NCBI GenBank assembly: GCA_902786855.1
Contig: CADAEH010000005.1
Location: 114,470-178,469, forward strand
DNA length: 64,000 nucleotides
DNA from: an uncultured Eubacteriales bacterium
GTDB lineage: Bacteria; Bacillota; Clostridia; Peptostreptococcales; Anaerovoracaceae
Direction: 5' to 3'
Shown: in pieces, positions 16,695-25,334 of the stretch
How the letters are laid out: each line of letters starts with the position of its first letter
Numbering within the stretch: position 1 is the first letter of the stretch
Notes under the pieces: generated by a model
What the model was told of the DNA's origin: nothing
What the model saw: only the letters and a program-made list of their open reading frames with translations
Database searches by the model: none
Made by a program: the position numbers and the translations under genes

Positions 16695-18506
16695 TTATTT
16701 AAATGTCGGGAATATGAGGCATTCGGAAAGCAGCCTCTCATAGTTATCAGTAGCCCCAAGCTCCAGATAATCCATCTCATGCGCAAGCTTTTCCATCTCT
16801 CTTTTCACCTTACCGGACATCAGAGCCATGTATGCCCCTGTTTTGGAAGTGTTGCCCACATACTGTATACGGTCTTCAACTTCAAATGGGAGTATCCCTG
16901 TTCCGGTGATGCTTTCAGCAGGAAGATGAGCACCGAACTGACCGGCAATAAGAACTTTATCGAGATCTTCCATTCCTATCCCGGCACGTTTCATAAGTGC
17001 CATGAACCCTGAAAGGATCGCACCCTTGGCAAGCTGTACCTGACGGACATCACCCTGTGTTATATACAATGGGTCATTATCATTATTTCCTTCTGTCATA
17101 CGGAATGAACGTTTACCCTCTTCGTCAACGTGTATATACTGTGACCGGTAATCAGACTCGTCAAATTTGTTAGCTTTGACGAATGCACCAGTCTTGCGGA
17201 CTATTCCGGTTCTCAGGAGTTCTTTGGTAACTGTCAGGATGCCGCTTCCGCAGATCCCGGCAGGTTCTGCATCACCGATTATCTTAAGTTCAAGGCATTC
17301 TTCTCCGATATGGATATCTTCAATCGCACCTTCAGCAGCACGCATTCCGGCGCTGATATTCATGCCCTCAAGAGCAGGTCCTGCTGCACATGAACAGGAC
17401 ATCAGCTTGCCATGGCTTGCAAGGACGATCTCACCGTTCGTCCCGATATCTATGAAGATCACATTTCCCGGCTCAGATCTCAGATCACATACATAGGCGC
17501 CGGCCACTATATCTGCTCCGATGTAGGCAGATACGGACGGAAGGCAGTAAAGCCTTGCCCCACATGCAGCTTCGAGACCTATCGAGTCAGCTTTCACATC
17601 CTTAGACCTGGCGAATACCGGTGCAAAAGGAGCTTTACCGATAGGACGGGCATCCACTCCCATCAGCATGTGCATCATGGTGCAGTTAGCACCGACTGTA
17701 AATTCATAGATCTGATCCTGGCTGACTCCATGCTCGCGGCATACAGATCCGACCATCTTGTTGATGGAACCAACTATAGCCTTCTGGAGCTTGTCCCTTC
17801 CGTCTTCAGGATGCTCGATCTCATATGTTATCCTCGTAAGCACGTCGAGACCGAAGAATTTCTGCGCATTTATTTCCGAAGCATGCCCCAGCTCTTCACC
17901 GGTGTTTATGTCGATCAGCGAGCAGACTACAGTAGTTGTACCTATGTCGATCGCGACACCGTAAAGGCTGCCTGAAGTATCACCCGGTTCAAGTGCGATG
18001 ATTCTGCCGTTATGAAGAACAGCAGTATATTCTCCGGGCATCATTGAATGCTCATGGAGAGCTTCATATTCGAATCCTTCAGCGCCTGTTTCATCAAGGA
18101 TCTGATCCTCAAACGGTGTCTGGTCTTCCAGAGTAGGCTTGTGTATAGTGACTGGTATTTTGACTATATCACAGTCAAATTCGAAATCCGGCATATAGCC
18201 GGAAGCGAGGACATCATGCTTTTTTTCTTTCTGCAGAAGCTCGATGCTGATATCTGATGAAGGAAAAACAAGGCAAGCAAGTCTGATTCCCTGCGCTATT
18301 TCATCATCTTTGAGAATCCGATGTTCAGTCTCTGAAACAGGTCCTGGATCACCTTGTATGATCCTGACTCTGCACTTTCCGCAGAGCCCCTTTCCGCCGC
18401 AGGCATTATCAATAAACAGTCCGGCATCAAGTATGATGTCCATAAGACTTTTTCCGGAAGTGAATTCGTATTTCTTATCCTCTGATATAACTGTAAGAAG
18501 AGGCAT
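16695..18506 (-). CDS. [2Fe-2S] ATP-dependent reductive activator of corrinoid proteins (RACE; DUF4445)
   Basis: A 603-residue activator from the ATG at 18506 (AGGAG upstream). The N-terminus is a plant-type ferredoxin domain with Cys36, Cys42, Cys45 and Cys78 (ACGGKGLCGKCRV). The rest is an ASKHA-fold ATPase with GVAIDIGTTTVV near 190 and GNVIFIDIGTNGEIV near 350, and a C-terminal GQFGAHLP segment. This is the OdmC/AcsV/RACo-like family, which reduces accidentally oxidised Co(II) corrinoid to Co(I) using ATP. It differs from RamA, which carries C-terminal [4Fe-4S] clusters. It follows the corrinoid protein gene and so probably reactivates that protein. Confidence 0.92.
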   Translation of the reverse strand: MPLLTVISEDKKYEFTSGKSLMDIILDAGLFIDNACGGKGLCGKCRVRIIQGDPGPVSETEHRILKDDEIAQGIRLACLVFPSSDISIELLQKEKKHDVLASGYMPDFEFDCDIVKIPVTIHKPTLEDQTPFEDQILDETGAEGFEYEALHEHSMMPGEYTAVLHNGRIIALEPGDTSGSLYGVAIDIGTTTVVCSLIDINTGEELGHASEINAQKFFGLDVLTRITYEIEHPEDGRDKLQKAIVGSINKMVGSVCREHGVSQDQIYEFTVGANCTMMHMLMGVDARPIGKAPFAPVFARSKDVKADSIGLEAACGARLYCLPSVSAYIGADIVAGAYVCDLRSEPGNVIFIDIGTNGEIVLASHGKLMSCSCAAGPALEGMNISAGMRAAEGAIEDIHIGEECLELKIIGDAEPAGICGSGILTVTKELLRTGIVRKTGAFVKANKFDESDYRSQYIHVDEEGKRSFRMTEGNNDNDPLYITQGDVRQVQLAKGAILSGFMALMKRAGIGMEDLDKVLIAGQFGAHLPAESITGTGILPFEVEDRIQYVGNTSKTGAYMALMSGKVKREMEKLAHEMDYLELGATDNYERLLSECLIFPTFK

Positions 18507-18562
18507 TATGATTATCTCCTGTAACAATAAATTTGCGGGCCAATCATCCCTGCATATCGTTT

Positions 18563-18591
18563 AATATACATAAATGACTGACCCACGTAAA
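18563..18591 (-). promoter_or_regulatory. Candidate internal promoter before the corrinoid activator
   Basis: TTTACG and TATATT on the minus strand separated by 17 bases, in the 129-base gap between the corrinoid protein and the activator. It would allow separate expression of the activator and the genes behind it. Consensus match only. Confidence 0.35.
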
Positions 18592-18635
18592 TCACATTTT
18601 TGATGTTATCTGTTGCAATGATATGACAGCCGTTA

Positions 18636-19292
18636 TCAGTCTGCGATACCGCAAAGCTTCTTGGCTACTTCAACAGCTTCGACAGCATTGCGTGAATAGC
18701 CGTCAGCACCGATATCTTCAGCATACTTCATGGAAATAGGGCTGCCGCCTACCATGACTTTGACACTGTCTCTCATGCCCTGTTCTTTCAGCTTTTCAAT
18801 TACTTCTTTCATACCAGGCATCGTAGTGGTCATAAGCGTTGACATCATGATCAGATCAGCATCTACTTCTTTTGCTTTCTCCACAAAGCTGTCAAGAGGA
18901 ACGTCTCTGCCGAGATCATACATCTCGAATCCCGCTGTTTCCATCATGATCTTAACGAGGTTTTTGCCGATATCGTGGGTGTCACCCTCAACGACACCGA
19001 TAACAGCCTTTTTCTGTTCACCCATGCTGGCATCTTCAGGCAGATGCGGACGAAGAACGTCTAGTCCGGCATACATCGCATCTGAACAGAGGAGCAGGTC
19101 AGTTACGAAATACTCTTCCTGATCATACATGTCGCTGGCGCGGTTCATCCCGTCAACGAGACCGTGCAGTATTCCGTCAAGAGGATCAAATCCGGCTTCA
19201 ATGTACTCCTCACAGACATCTGCTATTTCTTCATCCTCCATCTCAAAAACCATGTCGGACATCTTCTGCAGTAATTCTTCTTTAGTTGCCAT
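18636..19292 (-). CDS. Corrinoid methyl-carrier protein (MtbC/MttC-type)
   Basis: A 218-residue cobalamin-binding protein. Residues about 1-88 form the four-helix cap domain (B12-binding 2), and residues about 94-218 the Rossmann-like B12 domain. The base-off/His-on motif D104-T-H106-D-I-G109 is intact, with a serine near 151 and GGSP near 182 completing the corrinoid pocket. Such proteins carry a methyl group on cobalt between two methyltransferases. It is the only corrinoid protein in the island, flanked by a UroD-fold gene upstream and the activator downstream. Confidence 0.95.
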   Translation of the reverse strand: MATKEELLQKMSDMVFEMEDEEIADVCEEYIEAGFDPLDGILHGLVDGMNRASDMYDQEEYFVTDLLLCSDAMYAGLDVLRPHLPEDASMGEQKKAVIGVVEGDTHDIGKNLVKIMMETAGFEMYDLGRDVPLDSFVEKAKEVDADLIMMSTLMTTTMPGMKEVIEKLKEQGMRDSVKVMVGGSPISMKYAEDIGADGYSRNAVEAVEVAKKLCGIAD

Positions 19293-19323
19293 TATTACTA
19301 TATCTCCTTTATTTTCTTACCTT

Positions 19324-20472
19324 TTATGCTTTTGTATTGACTGCTTCTTCAAGCGCCTCTTCAGCTATACCGAGTGGCAGCATTCCCTTGCGTGCGCCTC
19401 TGCCGTATTTGCATGCAGCATAGATGAAAGCGTCAAAGTTCTCTCTAGGAGTACCGATAGGAACCTGACATCCTGTTCCGAGAGTATATCCGTTTTCTGC
19501 TTCGGAGCCCTTGATGATGCACTGTTTGCATGTCTCAATGACATCATCAATGGTACCATTCAGCATTACATCAACAGGCGCTACATTACCTACAAGACCG
19601 AATACAGGACCCATCTTGTCTCTTGCTGCAGACAGGTCTTCCATGTTATCTACGCTGAAACTTGCGACTTTGAGCTTAAGCATATCATCCCACAGAGGCG
19701 AAGTTTTACCGCAGATATGGATACCAGGCTTCTTGCCCAATGTCTGGGTCAGCCCTTCAACAAGGTACTCAAGATAAGGCTCTGAGAATTTCTTATAGTT
19801 CCTTTTGCCGAGTATATCTGCACAACTGATAGGATCGCAGATAGTGCATCCACCTCCGCCGAATTCATCGGCGAACATCTCAGCATAAGCAACAGTGTAG
19901 TCTACACACCATTTCAGAAGGTCATTCAGTTTGTCCGGGTTCCTGACTGTATCTCTCAGTATCATTTCAACCGGCCTGATGAGTGATGCGTTGGTAAAAG
20001 GGCCGGCAACAGGCATTGCTATTCCCATTTCAGGGAAAGCTTCCTTAAGGTCGATACCTCTCTGAAGAACCGAAAGGAATACAGGGTTCTTCTTAGGATT
20101 GTCTTTCATCAGTTCAGGCAGCATAGACCAGTCTGTAAGAACAGGCTTGATCACACGGTCAATTCCAACTTCGGGGAAATAAACTTCAGATCCGACAGCC
20201 TGAGCCATTGTTCTCAGTCTGAGTCCGGAAGCAAGCCCGACAATGTTGAATTCATCTCTTCTGCGTTTGATTACATCTATATGGACCTTGACATCATTTC
20301 TCCATTGCGCTGTTGTATATCCAAAGATGTTAGCCATCGCTTCTTCATTGCTCTGTATAGAGAAAGGTATGTGATCTACTTCTTCACCCGCTGCATATTT
20401 CTGAGCGCGCTCACCCTGAGACATGGTCTCGGGATATTTCTCCATTTCACGTTTCAGTTCTTCGTAAGTCAT
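19324..20472 (-). CDS. UroD-fold methyltransferase (MtaA/MtbA-like), paralogue 1
   Basis: A 382-residue UroD/MtaA-superfamily protein, the first gene of the island. Putative zinc ligands are His and Cys of GIHICGKT near 252-254 and the cysteine of GTGCQVPIGTP near 337, matching the His-Cys-Cys pattern of MtaA/MtbA. It is most like the protein at 8953 by the HICG and GCQ-P context. It lies 31 bases upstream of the corrinoid protein gene, so it is the best candidate to exchange methyl groups with it. GGGG precedes the ATG; a TATAAT box is seen about 40 bases upstream without a good -35. Confidence 0.82.
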   Translation of the reverse strand: MTYEELKREMEKYPETMSQGERAQKYAAGEEVDHIPFSIQSNEEAMANIFGYTTAQWRNDVKVHIDVIKRRRDEFNIVGLASGLRLRTMAQAVGSEVYFPEVGIDRVIKPVLTDWSMLPELMKDNPKKNPVFLSVLQRGIDLKEAFPEMGIAMPVAGPFTNASLIRPVEMILRDTVRNPDKLNDLLKWCVDYTVAYAEMFADEFGGGGCTICDPISCADILGKRNYKKFSEPYLEYLVEGLTQTLGKKPGIHICGKTSPLWDDMLKLKVASFSVDNMEDLSAARDKMGPVFGLVGNVAPVDVMLNGTIDDVIETCKQCIIKGSEAENGYTLGTGCQVPIGTPRENFDAFIYAACKYGRGARKGMLPLGIAEEALEEAVNTKA

Positions 20473-20555
20473 GATATCCCCTTATTCAACATACAATATC
20501 CTACAAATTTAATTATAGCCATGTGTTCAGGCCACGATTATAGATTAAACATATA

Positions 20556-20602
20556 AAAATCCGGGAGTGTATTCAAATAAATGATACTGCCCGGATTTTT
20601 TA
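20556..20602 (-). terminator. Intrinsic terminator ending the cobalamin operon
   Basis: AAAATCCGGG pairs with CCCGGATTTT, flanked by A and T runs, so the hairpin could terminate from either side. It lies 30 bases past the stop codon of the MoxR-like gene and separates the 30-kb cobalamin operon from the methyltransferase island. Confidence 0.9.
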
Positions 20603-20631
20603 CCACTTTGCAATACGAAATGATTCATTGT

Positions 20632-22131
20632 TTAAAGTTCAAGCTTCTGAATCTCCTTTTCGATCTCAAGATCTCTCTCATTGAAAAGCAGATTTTTGTT
20701 GTGTCTGTAATAAGCATCGCATCCATAAGTACTGATGAAGCTGACACTTTCAGGATCAGCTGTCAGCTCTGTAAGGATAAGAAGCATTTCTTTGCCATCT
20801 CCCCAGAATCTTTCGGCTGCTGCAAAGAGATTGTTGAGCTTTGAACGAACAGCTACGGCATGAGTGTTATGATCACTGATCCTGTCTGAGTAATCTCCTC
20901 GGATGATATCATATGTGTCCTCATAAGACTGACTTCCTGAGATCTTATCCGATATATCATACAGTATGCCGACAGTTCTCAGAAGCCTGTCGCCTTCTTC
21001 TCTTGTAAGAGATCTTGCTCTGAGACCTGTTGACCTCTCCTTTTCGAGATTTTCGATCACAGAGTCCATGGACTGTTTTGGAGACAACACGAGTTCATTT
21101 TGTCTGTATTGTTTTATGCAGGATCTGACAGATTCAAGCATCCTGCGTTCCTCCATGCAAGCCCTTACATCTGAGTTTACATTACTCAAAAGCAGCCCTA
21201 TAAGAGTATAGATCTCATCAAATCCGGCTTCGGAGATGCGTTTTTTAAGGTCATTATTTATATAGCCGGAAAGCATCTCATCAATCGGATACTCAGTACG
21301 ATATTTATTATACAGATCAAGGTAGACCGAGAACTCTCTGGCAATTTTTTCATTCTGAAGGTACTGGACTATGAGGTCTTCATCGATTTCTATACCATTT
21401 TTCTCGTAGAGAAGAAGCATTTTGCTGAGATCTTCCCAACCTCTCGGAGTCACTATTGTTTTGCCTGAAACTGTGGTTTCCACAGCATAGAAACGGTCTC
21501 GCCTGTTATGCAGAAAGCTCAGGACCGCGGGATGTATACCTGCCATGTGAGCGTACTGTCTCCACGCTTCATAGTCAGGTTCTACTGTGATCTTTTTAAG
21601 CCTGTCGAGCGTTACCACATCGAATTCACGGGCTGATTCATTGTACTCAGGGGGATTACCTGCAGTTACGATGATCCAGCCATCAGGTATGCGGTGCCCT
21701 CCGAACACCTTATATTGCAGAAACTGAAGCATCAGAGGGGAAAGTGTCTCAGACACACAGTTGATCTCGTCGAGGAATAGTATCCCCTCCTTTATGCCGG
21801 TAGCCTCCATCAGTTCGTATACGGAAGCAATGATCTCGCTCATCGTGTATTCAGTAACATCATATTCTTTTCCGCCATACTGCCTGCGGGAAATGAAAGG
21901 AAGTCCGATGGCACTCTGGCGGGTATGATGTGTCATTGAGTATGAAATAAGACCGATCCCAAGCTCTGATGATATCTGCTCCATGATAGCAGTTTTGCCT
22001 ATGCCCGGAGGTCCTATAAGGAGCAACGGTCTCTGCTTCTCGACCGGGATCTCATAATTACCGAGGTCGTCTCTTGTCAGATAGGCTCTTACTGCTCCTT
22101 TGACTTGCTCTTTGGCTTTACTGATATTCAT
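20632..22131 (-). CDS. MoxR-family AAA+ ATPase
   Basis: A 499-residue AAA+ ATPase. Walker A is GPPGIGKT near residues 38-45, and Walker B with sensor is ILFLDEINCV near 116-125, followed by VTAGNPPEYN (sensor 1), the usual MoxR order. The C-terminal third is helical and charged. It is the last gene of the riboswitch-headed operon, 4 bases after the VWA gene. MoxR/VWA pairs act as chaperones or metal-insertion motors; CobS/CobT of aerobic cobaltochelatase and BchI/BchD of magnesium chelatase follow the same AAA+/VWA plan. A chelatase-like role is inferred only from context; no CobN-like large subunit is present. Confidence 0.82.
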   Translation of the reverse strand: MNISKAKEQVKGAVRAYLTRDDLGNYEIPVEKQRPLLLIGPPGIGKTAIMEQISSELGIGLISYSMTHHTRQSAIGLPFISRRQYGGKEYDVTEYTMSEIIASVYELMEATGIKEGILFLDEINCVSETLSPLMLQFLQYKVFGGHRIPDGWIIVTAGNPPEYNESAREFDVVTLDRLKKITVEPDYEAWRQYAHMAGIHPAVLSFLHNRRDRFYAVETTVSGKTIVTPRGWEDLSKMLLLYEKNGIEIDEDLIVQYLQNEKIAREFSVYLDLYNKYRTEYPIDEMLSGYINNDLKKRISEAGFDEIYTLIGLLLSNVNSDVRACMEERRMLESVRSCIKQYRQNELVLSPKQSMDSVIENLEKERSTGLRARSLTREEGDRLLRTVGILYDISDKISGSQSYEDTYDIIRGDYSDRISDHNTHAVAVRSKLNNLFAAAERFWGDGKEMLLILTELTADPESVSFISTYGCDAYYRHNKNLLFNERDLEIEKEIQKLEL

Positions 22132-22135
22132 CTGA

Positions 22136-23464
22136 TCACTCCTGTATATCTTCAGCTCTGAGTAATACTTTCATTGCCCATGCAGGGACCTCAGGCGCAC
22201 TGTAGCCATCATCAACGAATATGAATGCGGTTCTGTAGGCGGGCTTCGCTTCAGGATATGGACCAAGTCCGTCGGTAAAATAAAGAAGTCCTCTAAGGTT
22301 AGAAAAATGACCATCAGCGCATAGCTTATCAACATATCTGAACACCGGTCTGAAGTCTGTTCCGCCGAGCCCTCTGATCTGCATATCTGCGACATAATTC
22401 TCCAGGTCATCCGTACAGGTTATGACGGTATCAGACTGCACTGATGCATCACATTGTATTATATGGATATTGACACCTGATGCAAAGGAGTCATGTTCTT
22501 TAAGAATATTGTATGTCTTCTGCAGAAATGCCTGCACCTGCTCACCTGCAACGGATCCTGACGTATCTATCGCTATTACAAAATCATGTATTTTGCTGCT
22601 TTCGCGGTATTCAAGCGGTTCGATAAGGGGCATCTTCCCGTATTTTGACAGCCCGTATGTGTAATATATATAGTCAAACTCTTCCTCCGATACTTTCATA
22701 TCTTCATGTGTGACAGCAAACTGTTTCAGAAAAGAAGAATAGTCATATCTCTCACGGTTTACCGCACGAAGATTCTGGATCATAGCAGATGATTCCCGCC
22801 CTCTTACCTTTGCATACATTTCTATTTCCATCTGGACATGTTCAGCTATGCTCTTCCATTCAGAAATGATCGAGGCATCGTTAAGAACCATTGCTGTTTC
22901 GCCATACGCATTGCTGCCGGGATCCAGAGATCCTGTTTCATCATGATACCAGCATGAGTGTTCGTCAGCAGCGAATAGTTCACTCCACTCTTCTATATCA
23001 AAATCACTGTATGAAGACCTGAGGAAGGCGTATATTTTTTCTGCCGTCAGAGATCCGGTTTTGCGTTTTATCTGCTTCGTGAGGTATTCCTGCCTGACAC
23101 TGCGGTCAGTACCTGTACATGTCAGATCGAGCTCATTGATAACGGATTCTGCAGCGATGTCACATGCCAGATCCCATAGATCTCTTCTTATTGACTTACC
23201 TGTGAACGGGTGATGGAATACGCAGTGAAGCACTGTATGCAGATACGTCCTGGTAAGCTGCTCTTTAGATCCGGAATAAGTCTTCAGGATAAATAGAGGT
23301 GCATACTTTAAGTTTTTACCGTCAGAAGATATCGTTCCATCATAAACAGCTCTGCCGGAAAAAGTCAGAGCTGTATCAAGATACCGCAGATTGACAAGAA
23401 GCCTGTTTCTGGCAATATCAAGAACATCATTAGCCAGTGCTGTGATATGAGCTTCGTCGTACAT
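22136..23464 (-). CDS. VWA-like protein with DUF2201-type N-terminal domain
   Basis: A 442-residue protein. The N-terminal half has the DUF2201-type (putative metallopeptidase) segment TYLHTVLHCVFHHPF near 93-107 and the WDLACDIAAESVIN helix. The C-terminal half (about 290-442) is a von Willebrand A-like domain with the metal-site motif AIDTSGSVAG and LRGLLYFTDGLG. It forms a pair with the MoxR ATPase gene. Its ATG shares one base with the stop codon upstream (TAATG). It could be the substrate-binding or activating partner of the ATPase; the actual target is unknown. Confidence 0.75.
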   Translation of the reverse strand: MYDEAHITALANDVLDIARNRLLVNLRYLDTALTFSGRAVYDGTISSDGKNLKYAPLFILKTYSGSKEQLTRTYLHTVLHCVFHHPFTGKSIRRDLWDLACDIAAESVINELDLTCTGTDRSVRQEYLTKQIKRKTGSLTAEKIYAFLRSSYSDFDIEEWSELFAADEHSCWYHDETGSLDPGSNAYGETAMVLNDASIISEWKSIAEHVQMEIEMYAKVRGRESSAMIQNLRAVNRERYDYSSFLKQFAVTHEDMKVSEEEFDYIYYTYGLSKYGKMPLIEPLEYRESSKIHDFVIAIDTSGSVAGEQVQAFLQKTYNILKEHDSFASGVNIHIIQCDASVQSDTVITCTDDLENYVADMQIRGLGGTDFRPVFRYVDKLCADGHFSNLRGLLYFTDGLGPYPEAKPAYRTAFIFVDDGYSAPEVPAWAMKVLLRAEDIQE

Positions 23465-23913
23465 TATTTGAGAAGTTCTTTTATCTTTGCTGTTACCTCA
23501 GCTGCCTTCTGATGATCCTCTCCGCTGGCAGTCACACCGACTACGATAGAGTCTTTTTTTATAATGCCCGGAAAGAAGAAATCACAGAGGGTCTGATCAC
23601 TCGCTACATTGACAGGCAGATGCCGCCTTCTGCACATGCCCGCTATACGTATATCCGTACCCTGATGCCCTGTGTTGACCATTACGATATCGGCATCATC
23701 AAGATCAGTTTCATCGAACCTCTTTCTGATGTATTTTATGTATCCTGCATTGGCAAGTTTGATTATCTCCGGTTCTGCTTCCGGGGAGACGACCGTAATG
23801 GATCCTGAAAACTCATATATACTGATGATCCTTCGCACGGCGATCTTACCGCCTCCGATGAAAAGGATATTCTTTTCGGAAAGATCTACAAACATTGGAA
23901 AATATAGAGCCAT
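23464..23913 (-). CDS. Met8/SirC-like precorrin-2 dehydrogenase, short form
   Basis: A 149-residue NAD(P)-binding protein related to the N-terminal domain of CysG and to Met8/SirC, which oxidise precorrin-2 to sirohydrochlorin. The opening FPMFVDLSEKNILFIGGGKIA with GGGxxA is typical, as is LPVNVASDQTLCDFFFPG near 101-118. It ends after VGVTASGEDHQKAAEVTAKI and lacks the C-terminal helical domain of most relatives (about 200 residues). It sits in the cobalamin operon, where sirohydrochlorin is the substrate of CbiK. Whether the short form has retained activity is not known. Confidence 0.83.
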   Translation of the reverse strand: MALYFPMFVDLSEKNILFIGGGKIAVRRIISIYEFSGSITVVSPEAEPEIIKLANAGYIKYIRKRFDETDLDDADIVMVNTGHQGTDIRIAGMCRRRHLPVNVASDQTLCDFFFPGIIKKDSIVVGVTASGEDHQKAAEVTAKIKELLK

Positions 23914-23929
23914 ATAAGAACCTCCACTT

Positions 23930-24598
23930 CTATTCGTAATACTTCCTTTTTATGAAGAAATTCAGTATCCCGCCTGCGATAATGATAGCAAATGCGATAT
24001 ATATTACTTTTATCGCAGCATCCTGTGTATCAGCTATCGTTCCGCCGTTTTCAGATAAATCTATCAAAATCGCATCTTCCGGAATGCCTGATGTCAGAAA
24101 TACGATATCTCTGTCGTACCATTTCTGCTTTTTCTTACTGAAAGCGGCACAAGACATTTCCTTATTGAGCGCTTCGACATCAAGTGAGAACTGACCGAAG
24201 CCGCTGCTCTCATCAGCAGTGATCCATTCTGCTTTATCTGCTGTTTCAGCTTCTGCTGCAGTTCCGGGGTACACGTAGGAGTAACTTGTGCTGGACAGTG
24301 TTATAACAGCACTCATTCTTCCCTTGCTGTTTGTAATCTCTGCATCGGTGATATTGAAGAACTGCGAACTTGACAGAGCCTCTGTATCATATTTACCTTC
24401 TTTCAGGTCTTCAGGATACACAGGGGTCATGCTGTATACAAGCGTACCATCCTGCAGGCTTCTGTCACGCTGCACTTCAACCCCTTTACCTGTTTCAGAA
24501 TTCTTAAGGACTACAGGCTCAGCAAAAGCACTTTCGGTAAAGGCGAAAGTCAGGACACATAATATGCAGAACAGTAAAGCAACAGTTTTCTTTTTCAT
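23930..24598 (-). CDS. Membrane-anchored NEAT-like domain protein
   Basis: A 222-residue exported protein: signal peptide at about 1-26 (cut after AFA), an extracytoplasmic domain at about 27-190 and a C-terminal membrane helix (VIYIAFAIIIAGGILNFFI) ending in RKYYE. The domain shares a block with the lipoprotein at 47886: YPGTAAEA (against YPGTAEDA), a later FSLDVEALNKE (against FDVPVPALDEE) and KWYDRDIVF (against NWYDHKVVV). The order and the final YD-x-x motif resemble NEAT heme-binding domains, so tetrapyrrole binding is possible but unproven. It precedes the Met8-like gene and follows an ABC-2 exporter. Confidence 0.55.
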   Translation of the reverse strand: MKKKTVALLFCILCVLTFAFTESAFAEPVVLKNSETGKGVEVQRDRSLQDGTLVYSMTPVYPEDLKEGKYDTEALSSSQFFNITDAEITNSKGRMSAVITLSSTSYSYVYPGTAAEAETADKAEWITADESSGFGQFSLDVEALNKEMSCAAFSKKKQKWYDRDIVFLTSGIPEDAILIDLSENGGTIADTQDAAIKVIYIAFAIIIAGGILNFFIKRKYYE

Positions 24599-24601
24599 TG
24601 A

Positions 24602-25333
24602 TCAGAGATTCTTTTTACGATAGATGAACAACACAGATATGCTGCCAAGGACAATGAGCCAGACGAAAAGAACGATGAAACCAATAATACCCGGGGATTC
24701 ACCGTTTGCTACACTTCTGATCATGCCGCTCGCCTGAGACAGTGGCAGTATCTCTATGATCTGCCTGAATCCATCCGGCATCTCCTCTGTTGAGAAAAAT
24801 GTGTTGCACAGAAAAGACATCGGCATGATTATGTATGTGTTGAAACGAGGTGCATCGGAATATGTCTTGGCGAGGAATGACAGTACGAGTGCGAGTGTTG
24901 CAAAGACCATTCCGTTGAGTATCATGATCAGAAATGACATTCCGTTGAATATCAATCCATGTCTCACCGGGATCGTCAGAACAAGAATTACGCATGCAGC
25001 ATAGAGACCTCGGAGACTGCCTCCTATCACCTGCCCGAGAATGAACTGCCACAGAGGTGTCGGTGAAACCATCACCTGGTCAAGAGCTTTCTCATACAGT
25101 CTCTGAACGCTCATATTCTGTGCTATGGCTCCGAAACTTCCCGTCATGGTGACCATGGCGACGAGCCCCGGCACCAGGAAGTGTATATATGGTTCTCCGT
25201 GAGAAGTTGTACGTATGCCGAGTCCGAAGATAATGAGGTACATCAAAGGAGAGATCATTGCCGCAACAGTGATCTTATAGAAGTCCCTACGGAACTCGAC
25301 CCATTTTTTCCAGAGAACTGTGACGATACCCAT
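24602..25333 (-). CDS. ABC-2 type transporter permease
   Basis: A 243-residue permease with six hydrophobic segments, of the ABC-2/NodJ-DrrB type. Landmarks are the N-terminal amphipathic region followed by MISPLMYLIIFGLG and FLCNTFFSTEEMP near 185-197. Its ATPase is encoded immediately upstream with one base between. ABC-2 systems export drugs, polysaccharides, heme or other compounds. In a B12 operon, an efflux role for a corrin precursor or toxic porphyrin is conceivable, but the substrate cannot be read from sequence. Confidence 0.88.
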   Translation of the reverse strand: MGIVTVLWKKWVEFRRDFYKITVAAMISPLMYLIIFGLGIRTTSHGEPYIHFLVPGLVAMVTMTGSFGAIAQNMSVQRLYEKALDQVMVSPTPLWQFILGQVIGGSLRGLYAACVILVLTIPVRHGLIFNGMSFLIMILNGMVFATLALVLSFLAKTYSDAPRFNTYIIMPMSFLCNTFFSTEEMPDGFRQIIEILPLSQASGMIRSVANGESPGIIGFIVLFVWLIVLGSISVLFIYRKKNL

Positions 25334-25334
25334 A

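Noticed and set aside
16695-18506. Naming the corrinoid activator RamA
   Set aside because: It has an N-terminal [2Fe-2S] ferredoxin domain and no C-terminal [4Fe-4S] motifs, so it belongs to the RACE/AcsV/OdmC type.
8953-20472. The UroD-family genes as heme-pathway HemE
   Set aside because: They carry the His-x-Cys...Cys zinc motif of MtaA/MtbA (except one variant) and stand next to a corrinoid protein and its activator, not heme genes.
20632-23464. The MoxR/VWA pair as a phage-defence system
   Set aside because: No nuclease, protease or integrase gene is nearby, and the pair is embedded in the cobalamin operon with a 1-base overlap to a Met8-like gene.
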